Shown here: one piece after another, positions 22,104 through 34,603 of the stretch | Position numbering within the stretch: position 1 is the first letter of the stretch | Layout: the number at the start of each line of letters is the position of its first letter | Source of the DNA: Sternotherus odoratus | Taxonomy: Eukaryota; Chordata; Testudines; Kinosternidae | Assembly: GCA_032164245.1 (NCBI GenBank) | Contig: JAVMKO010000001.1 | Span: 248,381,644 to 248,445,643, forward strand | Length of the DNA stretch: 64,000 nucleotides | Reading direction: 5' to 3' | Position numbers and translations under genes: made by a program | The notes under the pieces: generated by a model | Told to the model about the DNA's origin: nothing | The model's input: only the letters and a program-made list of their open reading frames with translations | Database searches by the model: none

Positions 22104-25100
22104 CCTATAAGAGCATCAGATCTTCTATCAGCTTTGACCCTTTCATAAATACAGATCTCAGTTTGTACCTCCAGATGTGAATCAAAAGAAGGTGATCACA
22201 CAGCTGCATTTCAGAAACACATGATCATTTTTCTTCTAATAATTATCTATCTGTCCAGCCATTCAACATGCTCATCATCACCATATCTGGGTGCTAGATT
22301 TAAACTTGAATTGTAATGCACTGTAACTCGTTTTTAAGCTCCTTTATCTAGATTTAAGTGACTGGGCTGCCTGGCAATTTTCTTACCAGAGGGTAGACTG
22401 ATCATCTTCCTAATAGAGAATAGCATTTGCTAAAGTGCATTTGTGTTTATGTTGAAAGACTAGATTCCTGACTGAAAACCTGAAAGATTGTTCCATGATG
22501 GATCATGCCTGACAGAATTTAGCAAATATGTCACATATCACACATATGGGCCAAAAATATGTCATGGAAAAGCCTGTGGCAACAAAATACTCTGGACATC
22601 ATGAAGTTGTTTACCTCGGGCTGCCACAGACTTGCACAGACTTTTTTTCCTAAAAGCAATTGAGTGCTCATTCAGTCTTTTCAACCTCAGATAATTAGGA
22701 TGATTCCAAACAGTGAATTATATAGTTCACTGACCTAACTTCTGACAGCAGCCTAACAAGACCTGTCATGTATAAACACTAGGAGCCTGACCATGGCCCC
22801 CACTCTAGCCCCTTTGTGCTACCGCAGAGTTGTAAAGGAGACACATATGAGGTATAAAGTTGTCCTAAGTGAACAGGTGAAGGTTCTCGTGGCTGGGGCG
22901 GTGAGTGAATCCAAACTATAAAGCTAATCTACCCAGCTCTATGCCACTCCCTCCTGATCTATCTGATGTAAGGTGTGTATTCATATGCATATCTTGGGAA
23001 GGGAGATTGGTTGGAATTCTGCTTTGTTCCAGTGATTCCTGGTACAAATTAGAGCAGTTCTGATGGTGTTCTAAGTTCCACTGGGGACCAAACCCAACTG
23101 AACTGTGAGTTCAGCCAGATCCAATGATTTCCGTGGCAGTTTACTCCTGAGGGTATTCTGTGCCAAAAAATGAAAAAGTCTGCACCAAAAAATGAAAAAT
23201 TCTGTGCACAATATTTTAAGAATCACTGTGTAGCTCCCACCCATTTTGCTGCAAAACAAATTTTTGTTTCCAAATGACATTCAAAGTGTTTCATTTGACC
23301 CAAACAATTTTTTTCTATTTTTTGTTTGGGCAAGAAAAGTCAAAAGAATTCAGTTGTGATACAAAACAAACCAGGTTGGGTTTGGGTTTTATTTTATTTT
23401 TTTCAGACTTTCTGGTTCAGCCACCAAACCAAAAAATATAAATTATTCATTCATCTGTAAATGGGTACAGTTTTTCAGTACACAACTTGAAGAACAATGG
23501 AGCAAGATTATATCTACCACAAATTGCTTCATGGACCCCAAGTCTGCCAGGGACTATGTATTTCAACTGTCATAAATCCATATAATGTTCCTGTGTGCTA
23601 CATTGTTCATTTGGATCTCTGATTTAGTTAAGTTGACGGCGTGAAAAAACACATGTAACCAGACAACACCCTAGTGACTACACAGCTGCTGATGTTGAAG
23701 AGAGCATGTTTTACCCAGCTAAAGGCAGCATGAATTTATACTCAGAAATTTCCCTCCAGATTCACCTTCTTCTGTTGATGCAATACCATGTGGCATTGCA
23801 TGATGCTGATTCAACCCACTTCTGGTCAACTAATTCTGAAGGACTCTTTCAGTACAAATTCTATGTACGTGTAAATCTAGGGTGTGATCCCACTCCCACT
23901 GAAGTTCATGGGAGTCTTTCCACTATTGGATCAAGGCCTTTAAAATCAGTCCTTTTAAGATACTGAAACCTTAACAGTGGATCCTCAGTGTAAAGTGATA
24001 CTCCGCCTCCCATTTTTTGTGTGGCTCTCTCATTGGTCTCAGTAGACATTCTATGTAAAAATACAGGGTGGAACAGATCTGATGCCATTTTTAAGTCTGG
24101 ATTATTCCATTCTTACTTAAATTCAATAGCCCTTTATTCTCCAAGTCGACCTACTGAAGTCAAAGTAAGGTTCTACTCAGGTAGGTTAGGTGTAATAGAA
24201 TCTGGCTATTATGCCTGTATTCAGGAAAGCATTCAAGCACATGCTTAACATTGAGCATGTGCTTAAGCCCAATTTGCTTAAGTGCATTGATGTATCAGGT
24301 CCTTAAAGTATAAATGTACCCATGTTTCGAAGAAGCACAGTACACTGCTAACGTCAGCATATAATTCTTAATGTTTTCTGAGAAGCATCTTTTACAATGA
24401 ACAGCAATGTAATGTGTAGTTTTCAGTTTCTAAAAAACAGCTGCAAAAGAACCCAAAACTGGGTTTTGTTTCTTAAAAGATCTAAATGTCTTTAGATTCA
24501 AAAAACAGACTCCTTCACACAGTTTGTGCATGAAATAATCATACCCCATCATGTAAGCAGAATAAACTGTTCAATGTAATGTTATCGAAACAATTCATTG
24601 GTAATTCCATTCCCCAGGCAATGCGATGGCCAGGTTGTGCATAGAAAAAAATTATTCACATTTTCAAATTTGAGCATCTTCAGAAGCACTTAAATCCCTA
24701 TTTATGCACCAAAATAAGTGACTAGAACCTCTCCGGTAATTTAATTTCATTCCTAAATATAGATTTAGATGTCTAACTTTAGGCATCCAGCTTTGAAAAT
24801 GCTGGTCTAAAAGTATCACCAGGGAGGCTTGGATAGATTTGTAGTAGAAAAACAAGAAAGAAGGTTTCTAAGCAGCAGCAATTTAGATGATAAACCGTAT
24901 TATCATTTATTATTTACATAGTTCTATTGGTATACATGGCGCTTTAAAGGCAAGAAAAAAGAGATGGTGCTTTCTGGATAAGTGAGAAGACAAGAAAGAA
25001 AAAGGCTCTACTTTAAAAAAGAAAAGAAAGATAATTGAAAAAGTTGAATGATAGGCTATATCGCCATAGAACAAAGACAGGAGGACCTTGACTTCAGTAA

Positions 25101-26699
25101 AAGGGATGTTAAAAATATATAGCACTCAGGAGCCCAGCTGGCTATCAGTGGGTACCGGGGGAAATGAATTCAATCTATTGCTGGATAAACTGCTGGCCTT
25201 GTAAAATGGAATCCATTGGTATGTGGGGTCAGATTTATGTCTTTCTAAATCTTTACGTCCTTTTCTCCATCACCACTAGGGCAAATGAGATTCCATGGCC
25301 CGGCTGTGTTTGCTGCCAAACAGCTTACCCAGATTCAGAAGCCAAATCAACAGTGGCTTTTGAACATTTTCTACTGAACTCAATCCTAAAAATTGTATTA
25401 TCCTTTTTTTGTATAGCATTATATACTTTCAATAGTTAGTGTCTAGCAACTTGCATCAAGTCTGGGAAATAGTCTTCCTTCTTTTCTTCTCTTCTTTTTC
25501 TCCAGCAGTTCATTACATCCTAAATATATTAAAGACTAGAACAGATGTTAAAATACAAGTTACTCGCACTGAGTTGCTCTTTGTGGTTCTCCAGTGGAGA
25601 TTTTTCAAGACAATTTTTTTTCCCTTTTACCCTCTGAAAGGAAGGAAGATAACCCTTGTGGCCCTATAGCCAGATGTGAACATACTTGCCAAAATTTTAT
25701 GGTTTAAAGAGCTTAAAGTTAGATAGATAGTGCAATCAGTGGCTTGACATTCAAATATAACCCCACAGACTATAACCCCAATTGACTTCAAAGGGAGCTG
25801 CGCTGCTCAGCCATTGATTTACGTGCCTAAAGATAGATCTAGACACCTAACATTAGCACCCCCATTTTACAAACTCCTTTTTCCTACTCTGACTGAAGTC
25901 ACCAACAAGTCACCAACTTCCACTGGACTCAGTAGAAGTGGAAGAGAGACCCTGAGAAAGGAAGTCACTGCAACTTAATAAATATGTTTAGCAATTCATA
26001 AATTCATGTTGAATCCCTCTCCTTTAATGTTCCGTAGTAAATAGTAAATGACCAGTTGTGTTCCATGCTGTGCCACCTTCTCTATTTGGCATCCCACTTG
26101 ACACCTGCAATCCATTCTTCTCCCTCAGGATCTAATAGCACTAATGGAAAGCTATTGATCAAGTTTAGTGAGATGCTGCAAAGGTTATGGTAGGTGCCTT
26201 TGAGAAATAGCTGGCTAATAACAGCACATTTTGCAAAGAGGAAGATGGACACCAACACGCAGGGCTTTTCCTCAATAAAACATTCATCTATGTCCTCCAA
26301 GAAAAAAAGGCATCATTAAATATTACAGAGACACCATTCTCTTTGTGCCTATGGCGAATGCAACTGCAGCGTGGAAGCAACAATACCATCTTGTGTTTAA
26401 CACGAGCGTCCCAGGAATGCAGTACTGACGGCAGCATCTGGTAAATACTTTAACCCCACAAATGTAGCTTCCATTTAAACAATAGAAAGTAAGTGTGCAT
26501 GTTTTAAATATGGGTTTCAATGGTATAACACAAACATGAAACTAGAGTAACTGTGATGAATCAGGATATCTCCAATAGTGCCATGTGGAGCTTTGTTCAG
26601 TCCTGTGTCCCCAAGCACCCCCATCTGGCCAAGGCAGAGGGCAAAGATGAGGCTCCAGCATGCTGGCAATGAGTGGAGCAGCTACCAGATCTTTCCACT
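22104..26699. other. Long gene-less AT-rich stretch
   Basis: No exon, RNA gene or full transposon could be supported over 4.6 kb. Visible fragments are a short internal repeat (ccaaaaaatgaaaaa, about 23163-23210), a reverse-symmetric stretch of the tgatcccactcccactgaag type (about 23883-23945), and the palindrome at 24208-24302. These are remnants of old short inverted-repeat elements. Confidence 0.5.
24208..24302. repeat. Ancient palindromic MITE remnant
   Basis: Arms aagcacatgcttaac and gcatgtgcttaag face each other around a short spacer; caggaaagcattcaag at one side echoes the other. This is typical of old short foldback elements in amniotes. Confidence 0.5.
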
Positions 26700-26970
26700 A
26701 AGGGTATGTCTACACTGCAATAAAATTACCACAGCTGGTCTGTGTCAGCTGACTCAGGCTCGCAGGGGCTATAAAATTCCAATGTAGACATTCAGGACTG
26801 GGCTGGAGCCCAAGCTCTGTGACCTTCCCCCATCAAGAGGTCTCGGGGCTCAGACTCCAGCTAGAGCCTGAATGTCTGTGCTGTTATTTTATGCAGCCTG
26901 ATCCCCACAAGCCTGAGTCAGCCAACATGGGCCAGCTATGGGTGTTTTATTGTAGTGTAGACGTACCCTA
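26700..26970. mobile_element. MITE with GGGTATGTCTACACTGCAAT ends
   Basis: Ends agggtatgtctacactgcaa and ttgtagtgtagacgtaccct form about 25-bp inverted repeats. The interior carries two facing gactcaggct/agcctgagtc motifs. The target duplication is unclear. A second copy lies at 27702-27894. Confidence 0.75.
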
Positions 26971-27701
26971 TGTGGGAGCAACGATGACCCAGAGGAGAGC
27001 CAACTCATGTTGCATTGAGGCTTCTCTCACTCAATGTGACTAGATACATGAACAGGTCCTAGGTGATCTGAGTCTATGGCTAGTGGATCAACTCTAGACC
27101 ATCAGGATCTAGATGATGTGCAGAAAGTGGACATGAAGCTGGCTGGAGTTCACATGATGTGGAGGCAGCTGATATGTGCGTCTCCATGTTATCTCACCCT
27201 CCCAGAGCCCTACAACTGGTCTTCTTTTCTCCCGCCTCTTCAGTCCATGAGTATGTATCAGGCTCCAAAAAAAGGGAGGTCAGTCAAGGGGATACGTAAC
27301 TTCAACTGGAGTTTGGGGAAGCCAGGGTAAAAGAGGCACATTTGGGGTGACAGCCATAATGGTGGTTGTTATGGGATTATGCTGTTCCCCAAGGGTACCC
27401 AGGTTTGTCAGGCATCTCACCACTACCTGCTCTTAGCATGGGGAAGTCTTGTCTGGGACTGCTGTGGATCAGCTCCCTCAAACCACCAGCCTCTGGCAAC
27501 ATGAACACTATCTTCCAGGCTTTCACAGGGCTTGCTCTCACAGATTAGAGAAAGGCATACACCAACCCCCAACTCCTCCAAGCATTCCCTGTATTGTCCA
27601 GTCCCTTATCCACTGAACACTCACAGCGTTGCTAGGCCTGCCTTTCCAAAAGGAACAGTACACATCAGCTTGTAAGATTCAGCTCAGGACCATCATGGTA
27701 C
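26971..27701. other. Gene-less stretch
   Basis: Sequence between two copies of the same MITE family. No gene or further repeat recognised. Confidence 0.5.
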
Positions 27702-27894
27702 TTAGAGTACATCTGTACTACAATAAAAGACCCACGGCATGGTCGTAGCTGACCCAGACTGGCTCACGCTATAAAATTGTAGTGTAGATGTTTGGACTTG
27801 GACTGGAACCCAGACTCTGAAAGCCAGCAAGACTCCAACCTGGATCCTTGAGACTCAGTGCTGTGGTGTTTTTATCGCAGTGTAGACATACCCT
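27702..27894. mobile_element. MITE, second copy of the 26700 family
   Basis: Ends tacatctgtactacaataaa and ttatcgcagtgtagacatac match those of 26700-26970; it is shorter by internal deletion and more diverged. Confidence 0.7.
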
Positions 27895-30800
27895 TCAATA
27901 TATTTATAGTGAAAATAAAAATACAGTTATAGAGATTGTGAGTGAGAATACTGAAAACAAATGTTTATGTGTACAACAAAATCATAATGTGCTTTCTAGA
28001 GACCAAACTCACCACAGAGGTTAACCTCTGGTCTAAGGAAAGCTTATCTCAACCAAAGTTCTCTTCAGTGTTCTCAGTCAAGCCTGGCTCACGCCCCTCT
28101 TTCATGAAACAAACTTGCTCTTCATTTAATTCCTAGGCAAAGGATGACAAGGTGTCTTCTTTGTCACCCAAATATACTAGAGCAAATCTTTCCTGTGCCT
28201 CCAACCCTGAAACTTATTTTCTCCTGGTACTTTTCTCTCTTCATTAGCATTCAGGTCATGCTGGTGAGAAAAGACCCACTTTGAATCATACAATACTTAA
28301 TTTACCTGTAAACTGCCAGATAGATAAATATTTCTTGTCTGACAGAAAACCCATTTTTCACCTTTGCTAGTGACCAGTCCCTAAACACAGACCTTAAGAA
28401 TATAATTTTCAGTGTACAGACATAACTCCTTACACAACATCTGTACATGTGTTTTGCAATTATATTGATGGCCAGTGTGACACCACCATTTATTTGACAC
28501 TTCACACAACACTTTGGTGAACTACAACGTACATACCACACCCAGGAGATCCCTGTAACTCTTATGCATTCCCCTTGGTGCCCTTGCCAATTGGCACTAA
28601 GAGGTTACTGAGGCACAGATTTAGCAGCAGATAAGCTCCCACAACATTTGAAAGGCATCTCTCATTTAAATGATCTGTACACTTTAACTACAGGGGCAAT
28701 AAAATAAACGTGAACTAATTCAACAGAATTAATTCAGCAGATCTACATATAAGATCACACAGTGAGCTCATCTCTCTGTAGTAAAACTACATGTAAACAC
28801 ATGCTGTGAAGCAGATTCCTCACAGCAATACATCACACAAATCAATTTATAAGGGAACCTCAGAAATTCAGAGATTAGATGCTTATCTAAAATATCCGAA
28901 CCAGTGGAGGACCACTCCATGTCAAACATCCCTCCATTTTTATACAGCTCAATTCCCTCCAACAAGCTGTTTAACAGAACAGTTCTGGGAGACTGAGCTG
29001 GATTCTATTCTGGCTGCACATCATCCACAAAATTAATTAACTTCCAATTACTCCCTGACAACCATTCATCATGAGCTGTCAATATCTACCTTTTGTTGTC
29101 TTCTTGCTAGGAAGGATCAGTGACCTGTTTTCTCTCCAAGACATCTTTGGTAGATGCTTTCCAGTGTATTCAGAGCATCATCAGTTAGGACCACTGACCC
29201 TTCAAACTCTGGATGGTATTTGATGGGGAATCATAAGCAGCCTTCTCCCACCATTGCAGTATGGAGAAATAACAAATAACCAGAATCACTCCCTCCTGCT
29301 GCTATTAACACTTACTCTTTGGACTGTCTCAGAGAAAGCACAAAATACATCCACTTCCTGTGGAAATATTATTCAGCATAGCTTCTATTAACCATCTTGA
29401 GCTGGCTCTGCCAATTAGTGAATCAGCATCAATCCATTGTGGATTATGTAACAAGAACCAGTTTCTATGTGACCAAACCAAACAACAGCCTATCTCAAAA
29501 TCAGAAAAGGGAAATAACAAAAAATTGCAGTGATATGTTTGCCATCATCTGAATGCAATCAACTACAACAAAAATCACATGAAATTGTGTTGAAAGTCTT
29601 GCAAATGTTGACAAACTGCTCTAATTTTGTGGATGTGAAACAGGCAATATTTCTGACCACTTCTAAGAATGAACACTCTTTCATTTCACTCTTTCTGAAC
29701 TTATTTCAGTGAACTTATTTCAGTGGTTGACAGGGAAACAGAATGAAAGGCATGATTATAGTTTATGCTTAAATCTAGTGAGTGTCCAGTTCACCACCCA
29801 AACTGATATTTTTTATTGAGTGCCATCTAACATCAGATAAATACAATGCCAGTGGTTCTTATATCTTATATCTGTGGGCTTGAACCTGCATTTTTGAAAT
29901 CAGTGTTTTATATTTAGTTCTTCTTGCCTTTTCAGCCTTTTGAAAACAAAATTGCAAATGTATGGCAACAATGGGGGATTCCACTGTCAACGAGTAGGAT
30001 GAAAAAGAAGAGGTCTTCATATTCTACATTCATATGGCCCTTGCATACTTAGAGCCTGTAACCTCAGTGACCTGCAACTTCAAATAAGAAAAGCCAAAGC
30101 TTATTCTTTCAGTTTTGAGATCTAAGTACTTTGAAACTACAATGAAGTCAGTTCTGAGCATCTGGTCTATTTAACCCCCTTACACTCAAAGGTCATTTGA
30201 TCTTGTAGAGGGTCAAGCTTCGTTCATTTTTGTACTTGTTGGGGCCAGGAGTCAGGTTGTCAGATGGGAAATCTACTACAGTGTTTGAGGACCACTCCCA
30301 GTACTCACAGTTTTATGTGGATAATGTAGAATAAAAATAAGAATAATTCCAACAACCATTTGTATGATGCCTCTTATGGCTAATGGGAAGTAATGAAAAG
30401 TAATTCCAACTACATAGGACAATGTATATGGCTCATCCACTCTTATATCATGTCTTTGTTTTGTTTGAATTTTCTCTTGAAGGTAGGAATCGGTGCTTTC
30501 TTTTGGTTGATGCTATTATTATTTTGAAATTCAGTTAGGTTGTAGAGGTAACAGGAATGTCATCTTTGTCATGTTGACTTTTGCTTTCTTAGTTAAGATT
30601 ATTTAAAAATAAAAGACTACAAAATATACCACCATTGGAAAAATACATTAATTCTAAACCCAGGTATTGATAATTGTGGCATGATCTTTCTCTCACTGAA
30701 GTCACTAGCAAAGTACCTAAGGTCAGATCTTCTGCTGGTTTAATTCACCGGATCTGGCCACAATTCAGTAAGCTGGTGCTGGACCTGGAAACTAATGTGC

Positions 30801-31042
30801 TAAAAAAACATCGGACCAGTTTTGCTCTCAGTTACATCGATTCGTCTCCCATTTAAGCCCAGACTATTTGAGAGCAGAATCTGGTTAACGACCTGTGACA
30901 TTTTCCGAAAATTGCTTTTTTTCAGCAATTGCCTCACAGACAAGAGAGAAGTATGTTTACATCTTTGCTTCTGTGCTGCACTTACTTGCATTCATCACTA
31001 GCATAAAATCCTTCCTTTTATAAAGTATGACAATGTGGTTCA
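27895..31042. other. Long gene-less stretch
   Basis: About 3.1 kb with no supported gene. The only local repeat is a direct duplication of gaacttatttcagt near 29697-29725. The right edge supplies the ctagt target site used by the LTR element. Confidence 0.5.
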
Positions 31043-31047
31043 CTAGT

Positions 31048-32122
31048 TGTGACGGTGCTGTTCCTGGTGGGATCCCACTGTGAGTGTCAGATCAGGACAG
31101 ATTGCTTCCAAAAGGGCATCTACAGCCCAAAGCTGGGGTTTTTCCACACTAAGGCAAACCAAACCAGCCAAACAGAAAAGACTTTGGTCTCACCCCACTG
31201 GCTAACCACAAGTCACACAAGCAATCCCCTTAAGACACTCCAGCTTCCCAGTATCACCACCAGCAGCCACCTGTCCTGGGGATCAATGGTTATGAAAACC
31301 AATCCCCCAAATAAAGAAAACGGTTCTCCCCAATTCCAAAGAATCAGGCCCCAGACCCAGGTCAATATACAAATGAGATCTTACCACAAATCACGCTGTT
31401 GCCAATCCTTTAGAATCTAAAATCTAAAGGTTTATTATAAAAGGAAAAAGGTCTAGGTGAGGGTTAAGAATGGTTAAAAGAAATCAATTACACGCAGTAA
31501 TGGCACATCTCTTAGCTTAGGCTTGCAGCAAAGGTAGAATAAACTGCAGGTTCAAATCAAAGTCTTTGGATGCATCCCATTTGGGGGATGGGTCAGTACC
31601 ATTGTCCAGAGTTCCCAGAGTAGCAAAGTTCCATCCAAAGCTGAAAACAAAGCAGGCTGAAGACTGGAGGTGAAAGACAAAATGGGGAATGTTCTTCCAG
31701 GCTTTATAGACTTTTTCTTCTGGGCCAAGACCCCTCCTCCTTCTTCTGCAGAGTCCGGTTGCAAAATGGAGGCTCACAGTCACAAGGTCCAATCACCAGA
31801 CTTTCCAGGATTCATTTTCTGACCAGGCAGTGACATTCCTAGAGCAGCTCGGGTGTGGACAGGCATATACAAAGTCCATTGTGTGGTTGATGTCCCTTAA
31901 TGGGCCATCAGGCAGCCCCAGCATGTCTGAGCCTTCACAGGAGCCAAGCTTGAAGTACAGCTTGAAGCTTTAACTTTAGTTACAAAATAGATACACACAT
32001 ATGGAATAGATACACACATATGGAATAGATACATACATAAGACACCTGTTATGACCCCCTTCCCATAATATTTCGTGCACCCATTGATCTACACGGTACC
32101 AAACTATTTCAGTACCGTGACA
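31048..32122 (-). repeat. 3' LTR of the young element
   Basis: TG...CA LTR with near-inverse tips TGTGACGGT and ACCGTGACA. On the minus strand a TATA box (TATAAAG, 31702-31708) precedes AATAAA (31431-31436) by about 270 bases, giving U3-R-U5. A 2.5-copy array of gatacacacatatggaata lies at about 31988-32035 in U3. The stop codon of the internal frame (32109-32111) lies within this LTR. The 123-codon plus-strand frame starting near 31049 is incidental. Confidence 0.93.
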
Positions 32123-34484
32123 CCCCCAACGCAAAATTGATGCAGGAAGGGATGACAAAACAGCCCTGATTGCATCCCAAAAGCTCCCCCGTCCGTGGGT
32201 TTGCGTTATGTGATCTTGGCCAAGAGCTAAAGAAAACAGCTACTTTATACATACGAGCTCTGGCAAATATTTGGAACCCCAGTACCATCAAATTAATATA
32301 GACATAAACGTTGTCAATAGCACAGAAATCTTGGCATTTAGCCATGGAAACAATAGGGTACTGTGCCTCAATTTCCCTTCTTACACTGCACATGTGGTGC
32401 GGAATGTCCTTTTCCCTTTGGAAAGTTTCACCACTGTTCACAGGCCTTAACTGTGACACATCAGTAGAACAAGACCCCTTTACATAAAGTGGGTTCCCCT
32501 GTATTTCTCTTGACCTGTCCAAAGGATTTTTCACAAGACTAGGCCCATTGTACAATTTTACAGTTTCAGGTAACAACACAGTAGTTACACAAATTGCCAT
32601 TAGTAACAACAACAATTCCATTGTAAGTGTCCATTTACAATTAGGTTTGTCAATCCATGCCTTTGGGTCAATACCATTAGAATTTTGGCCTTTTAGGGTC
32701 ACCTTGTGGCTTTTCTTTGCAAAGTCAAATTCTCTCTTTCCTCCTTGCCCTGAAGGATCAAATTTGGCTCCCTCTGGCTTAACAGAACTTCCTGGCTGAT
32801 CTGGAGGTACATTTACCCAGTCATCTTTCTGAGCCTGAGACACAGACTGTTCACCTGCAGACTCAGCATGGAGACTTTTTCCTGTGAACAACCTTGCCTC
32901 CCCAACAAGCTGGTTCAACACAGCCACTTGGTTATAGGGCTGTTCTAATTCCTCCTTGCTTTCTATTGTCAAGCTGGTGGCAGGTAACACACCCAAATCA
33001 CCTTTCTGCTCTCCTTGTGCCCTGGCTAGGATATTCCTCTGATTAGACAGAGTTTCTACACCCTTTTCCAGCCACACACTAGTAGCAACAGGCAAAATAC
33101 AAGCACCAGAATTGTCTGCTCTCTGGGATCTTGCTAAGACATTAACCAGATCACCCCTAGTTATAGAGCCTTCCTTCCCAGCAGACACAGACTCAGGACC
33201 ATTTCCTTTCTGAGCTTTAGCTGAATCCACAACCAACTCTGAAACAAATGCCCCACTCTCAACCCTTCCAGGCTGACAGGCATTTTCTGTCTGCTTTACA
33301 GACAAAGAAGAGTTAGAGACACACTCTCCTTCACTAGACCCACAGCTTGGGATCTCACTTCCCTTGTCCCAGCACACAGACAACTGCTTGGAGATTGAGG
33401 TAGCTCCCTCCACAGGCAAGTCAATACCCCTGACAGACACAGGCACACTCCCTTCACTGTCACACTTCTCCACACAGGACACAGGTAAGGCATAGGGACA
33501 CTTCTCTTCCACTATCCTAGCCTTCCCAAACTGCTGCCTAGTTTTATTTAAACCTTCCTCACCAGGCCCATGGCCACTGCCAACAGATACACTGCGGCTT
33601 TTCGCAGGTTCACTCTCACAAGCTGTACCAGCCAAAACTATTTCACCCTTTCCTTTCTCAGTTAGGGCTTTAACCTGACTATTCACTGCAACCTGTTCCA
33701 GAGAAACCCTTTCCTGATCCATAAGTTTTTCCTGCACTGTACCTAATTCCAGACTCACTTCTGAGACATTAGATAGACATTTAGAAACTTCATCCACAGG
33801 CAAACTGCTTTCTTGCACAGGCAAACACTTGGAGAAATTACTCTCATAAGCTGCACCAGCCAAAACTATTTCACCCTTTCCTTCCTCAGTTAGGGCTTTA
33901 ACCTGACCATTCACTGCAACCTGTTCCAGAGAAACCCTTTCCTGATCCATAAGTTCTTCCTGCACTGTACCTAACTCCAGACTCACTTCTGAGACATTAG
34001 ACAGACATTTAGAAACTTCATCCACAGGCAAACTGCTTTCTTGCACAGACAAACACTTGGAGAAACCCTCCCCAGACAAACAGCTATTTCCCCCCAGGTG
34101 AGAATCCCCCTCCCCCTGGTCATAGCATAATGGGCTAAACACAGAAAACTGCACAGGGTAATACCGCCCCCCAATACTGTTATAAAATGAACTTTCAAGA
34201 GGATATAATTTCTGGTTTTCTTCCTTTGCTTTTTTGACTTGGAGCTGAAGTCTGGCAGTTTCTTGTTCCATCTTTCGAAGTCTCTCCCGTCTCTCCAACG
34301 TTTCCTTCTCTCTCTCCCATGCTTCCCTCTGTAACTGAGCGTTCCTTTCCCTGGCTTTTTTCTCAATTTTAGCATTTTGTTGCTCTTCCCACAACCTCAG
34401 CTTTGCTAGTTCCTGTTCAAACTCATGCTGCAGGCTGTTTTTTAGGGCTTGCAGTTTCATTGCCTTGGTTTTCTGATTACTCAT
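32109..34484 (-). CDS. 791-aa coiled-coil/membrane protein of the LTR element
   Basis: The ATG at 34482-34484 has an in-frame TAA six codons upstream and G at -3, so it is the likely start; a GTG two codons earlier would be needed for a longer call. The frame runs uninterrupted to TGA at 32109-32111, inside the 3' LTR. Residues about 5-93 are dense in E, K, R, Q and L and should form a coiled coil, like N-termini of some gypsy gag proteins. Residues 141-216 and 217-292 are a 76-residue tandem duplication containing KCLSNVSEVSLELGTVQE. The middle is acidic and low in order, with repeated LARSQ / LARAQ motifs (about 450 and 488). Residues 622-638 (MELLLLLMAICVTTVLL) form a hydrophobic segment, starting at an internal Met like a signal peptide, followed by about 150 residues with several Cys. 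No CCHC knuckle, protease or polymerase motif is visible. It may be a gag N-terminus joined to an env-like start by deletion of pol; that is inference. Function unknown. Confidence 0.72.
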   Translation of the reverse strand: MSNQKTKAMKLQALKNSLQHEFEQELAKLRLWEEQQNAKIEKKARERNAQLQREAWEREKETLERRERLRKMEQETARLQLQVKKAKEENQKLYPLESSFYNSIGGRYYPVQFSVFSPLCYDQGEGDSHLGGNSCLSGEGFSKCLSVQESSLPVDEVSKCLSNVSEVSLELGTVQEELMDQERVSLEQVAVNGQVKALTEEGKGEIVLAGAAYESNFSKCLPVQESSLPVDEVSKCLSNVSEVSLELGTVQEKLMDQERVSLEQVAVNSQVKALTEKGKGEIVLAGTACESEPAKSRSVSVGSGHGPGEEGLNKTRQQFGKARIVEEKCPYALPVSCVEKCDSEGSVPVSVRGIDLPVEGATSISKQLSVCWDKGSEIPSCGSSEGECVSNSSLSVKQTENACQPGRVESGAFVSELVVDSAKAQKGNGPESVSAGKEGSITRGDLVNVLARSQRADNSGACILPVATSVWLEKGVETLSNQRNILARAQGEQKGDLGVLPATSLTIESKEELEQPYNQVAVLNQLVGEARLFTGKSLHAESAGEQSVSQAQKDDWVNVPPDQPGSSVKPEGAKFDPSGQGGKREFDFAKKSHKVTLKGQNSNGIDPKAWIDKPNCKWTLTMELLLLLMAICVTTVLLPETVKLYNGPSLVKNPLDRSREIQGNPLYVKGSCSTDVSQLRPVNSGETFQREKDIPHHMCSVRREIEAQYPIVSMAKCQDFCAIDNVYVYINLMVLGFQIFARARMYKVAVFFSSWPRSHNANPRTGELLGCNQGCFVIPSCINFALGVSRY
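32123..32130 (-). promoter_or_regulatory. Candidate polypurine tract
   Basis: The minus strand reads GTTGGGGG immediately before the 3' LTR start. It is short for a polypurine tract but correctly placed. Confidence 0.5.
33613..34068 (-). repeat. 228-bp tandem duplication in the element's gene
   Basis: Two adjacent copies, 33613-33840 and 33841-34068, begin ctctcacaagctg / ctctcataagctg and differ at a small number of sites. 228 is a multiple of three, so the frame is preserved. Confidence 0.92.
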
Positions 34485-34580
34485 TGCCACTGCTCTTTAA
34501 CCATCCAAACTCTCTACACCCAAAACTTAAATTTGGACAGCGTGGGGTTCAGACCCAAAGCTCAATTGACCTGGTTCTGT

Positions 34581-34602
34581 GGATCCTAGCACGACTACGC
34601 CA
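34581..34602 (-). promoter_or_regulatory. Primer-binding site, tRNA-Ser-like
   Basis: One base inside the 5' LTR, the minus strand reads TGGCGTAGTCG, an exact 11-base complement of the 3' end of the vertebrate serine tRNA whose acceptor begins GTAGTCG. It continues tGCtAGGATcC, which fits the T arm with two extra bases. The tRNA sequence is recalled from memory. Confidence 0.65.
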
Positions 34603-34603
34603 C

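Noticed and set aside
31049..31420. 123-codon plus-strand frame found twice (also 34605-34976)
   Set aside because: It lies inside both LTRs, antisense to the element; the duplication is that of the LTR itself.
34485..34490. GTG as start of the 31-35 kb gene
   Set aside because: A eukaryotic start is expected; ATG two codons later has an upstream in-frame stop and acceptable context, giving 791 residues.
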